From: Alphaproteobacteria bacterium
GTDB lineage: Bacteria; Pseudomonadota; Alphaproteobacteria; Caulobacterales; Maricaulaceae
DNA: 13,775 nt
NCBI GenBank assembly: GCA_030428405.1
Contig: JAUIEH010000026.1
Coordinates: forward strand, 1 to 13,775
Reading direction: 5' to 3'
Positions within the stretch are counted from its first letter, which is position 1. Every line of letters starts with the position of its first letter. The position numbers and the translations under genes are program-made. The notes below the pieces were generated by a model. It ran no database searches. It saw nothing but the letters and a program-made list of their open reading frames with translations, and was not told where the DNA came from. Below, piece after piece: positions 13,129-13,775 of this stretch.

Positions 13129-13775
13129 ATGCGCTGGCTGATGGCGGCCGCGCCCCTTGTGGGCTTTATCAGCGGCTGTGCTGTGATTTCGGACATCAGC
13201 GACGGCTCGACCGGCCGCGCGATACGCGCGGACGAACAACTCGCCTTTCCAGGCGCCGGCGGTTTTGGCCGTCACAGCCTCGGCGGTCGCGGCGGACGCG
13301 TCATCAAGGTTACGAATCTCAATGATTCCGGTCCCGGTTCGCTGCGGGCCGCAATCGAGGCGGATGGCCCGAGGATCGTCACCTTCGACGTCGCCGGCAC
13401 GATCCAGCTGGAAAGCCCGCTGACGGTTTCAAACGACCGCATCACGATCGCCGGCCAGTCCGCGCCCGGCGACGGCGTGACGCTGCGCGACTATTCGCTG
13501 CGCATCAACGCCAATGACGTCGTCGTGCGCTATATCCGTTCACGCATCGGCGATGAAACACATGTCGAAGACGACGCCATCTCCATCGTCGGCGGCTCGG
13601 ACGTCATTCTCGACCATGTCTCGGCAAGCTGGGCGATCGATGAAACGCTGTCGTCCTCGCAGAGCTATCGCGGCGACGGCAGTCAGCACCATCTCACCAA
13701 TCTCACCGTGCAGTGGTCGATCATCTCCGAAGGGCTCTACTCCGCCGGACATGAAAAAGGCGACCGCGCCTATGG
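13129..13775 (+). CDS. Pectate-lyase-like lipoprotein, 3' end outside window
   Basis: 215 complete codons are visible before the right edge. The ATG at 13129 has GGGAGG six bases upstream; an in-frame ATG at 13093 is less likely. The N-terminus MRWLMAAAPLVGF-ISGC fits a lipoprotein signal with lipobox I-S-G-C (Cys17), so the protein is probably membrane-anchored on the periplasmic or outer face. The mature part starts with AFPGAGGFGRHSLGGRGG (38-55). It continues with TNLNDSGPGSLRAAIE, then TFDVAGTIQL, ITIAGQSAPGDGVTL and DVILDHVSASWAIDETL, a series typical of bacterial pectate-lyase-like right-handed beta-helix proteins. It would cleave pectin-type uronan by beta-elimination, but the catalytic residues cannot be judged with the C-terminal half absent. 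Divergent from the hydratase gene over 85-127 bp. Confidence 0.88.
   Translation, partial: MRWLMAAAPLVGFISGCAVISDISDGSTGRAIRADEQLAFPGAGGFGRHSLGGRGGRVIKVTNLNDSGPGSLRAAIEADGPRIVTFDVAGTIQLESPLTVSNDRITIAGQSAPGDGVTLRDYSLRINANDVVVRYIRSRIGDETHVEDDAISIVGGSDVILDHVSASWAIDETLSSSQSYRGDGSQHHLTNLTVQWSIISEGLYSAGHEKGDRAY

Overview
The window is GC-rich bacterial chromosome and looks alphaproteobacterial, perhaps near Caulobacterales or Parvularculales. The grounds are composition, an Hpt protein and a DivK-like receiver each encoded as a stand-alone domain, and an MHYT-type histidine kinase. This placement is by eye and approximate. There is no rRNA, phage, transposase or CRISPR. The region reads as ordinary chromosome with many short, often divergent, transcription units.

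Layout. (1) 1-1309, minus: P-loop ATPase running off the left edge. (2) 1522-2661, plus: secreted DUF2891 protein, convergent with a small unknown protein (2669-3181, minus). (3) 3297-3923, minus: glutathione S-transferase, divergent from two tandem AroQ/PchB-type chorismate mutase genes (4026-4370 and 4423-4770, plus). (4) 4792-5151, minus: stand-alone Hpt phosphotransfer protein, divergent from (5) 5283-6389, plus: secreted glycine/arginine-rich protein built on a 33-bp minisatellite, followed by its own terminator, and 6551-7015, plus: secreted Tyr/Arg/His-rich protein, also with a strong terminator. (6) 7404-7479: tRNA-Lys(CTT). (7) 7575-9674, minus: one long polypeptide joining an ATP-grasp ligase to a class-I glutamine-amidotransferase-like (peptidase C26/PuuD-like) hydrolase. 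(8) 9978-11848, minus: two-component operon of an MHYT histidine kinase interrupted by an in-frame TGA and an overlapping single-domain response regulator. (9) 12141-about 13001, minus: 2-keto-4-pentenoate hydratase/FAH-family enzyme, divergent from (10) 13129-13775, plus: pectate-lyase-like predicted lipoprotein cut by the right edge.

The most notable points are as follows. A conserved 26-bp operator-like element (TGAAC-N5-GTTCA plus a downstream TTTCA) lies 52-53 bp before the start codons of both low-complexity secreted proteins, suggesting they form a small co-regulated set. The ATP-grasp/C26 fusion could make and break the same type of gamma-glutamyl amide bond. A TGA codon splits the sensor domain of the MHYT kinase while the reading frame stays open and homologous on both sides. 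The two neighbouring chorismate mutase genes have diverged at the residue matching the E. coli active-site Gln88.
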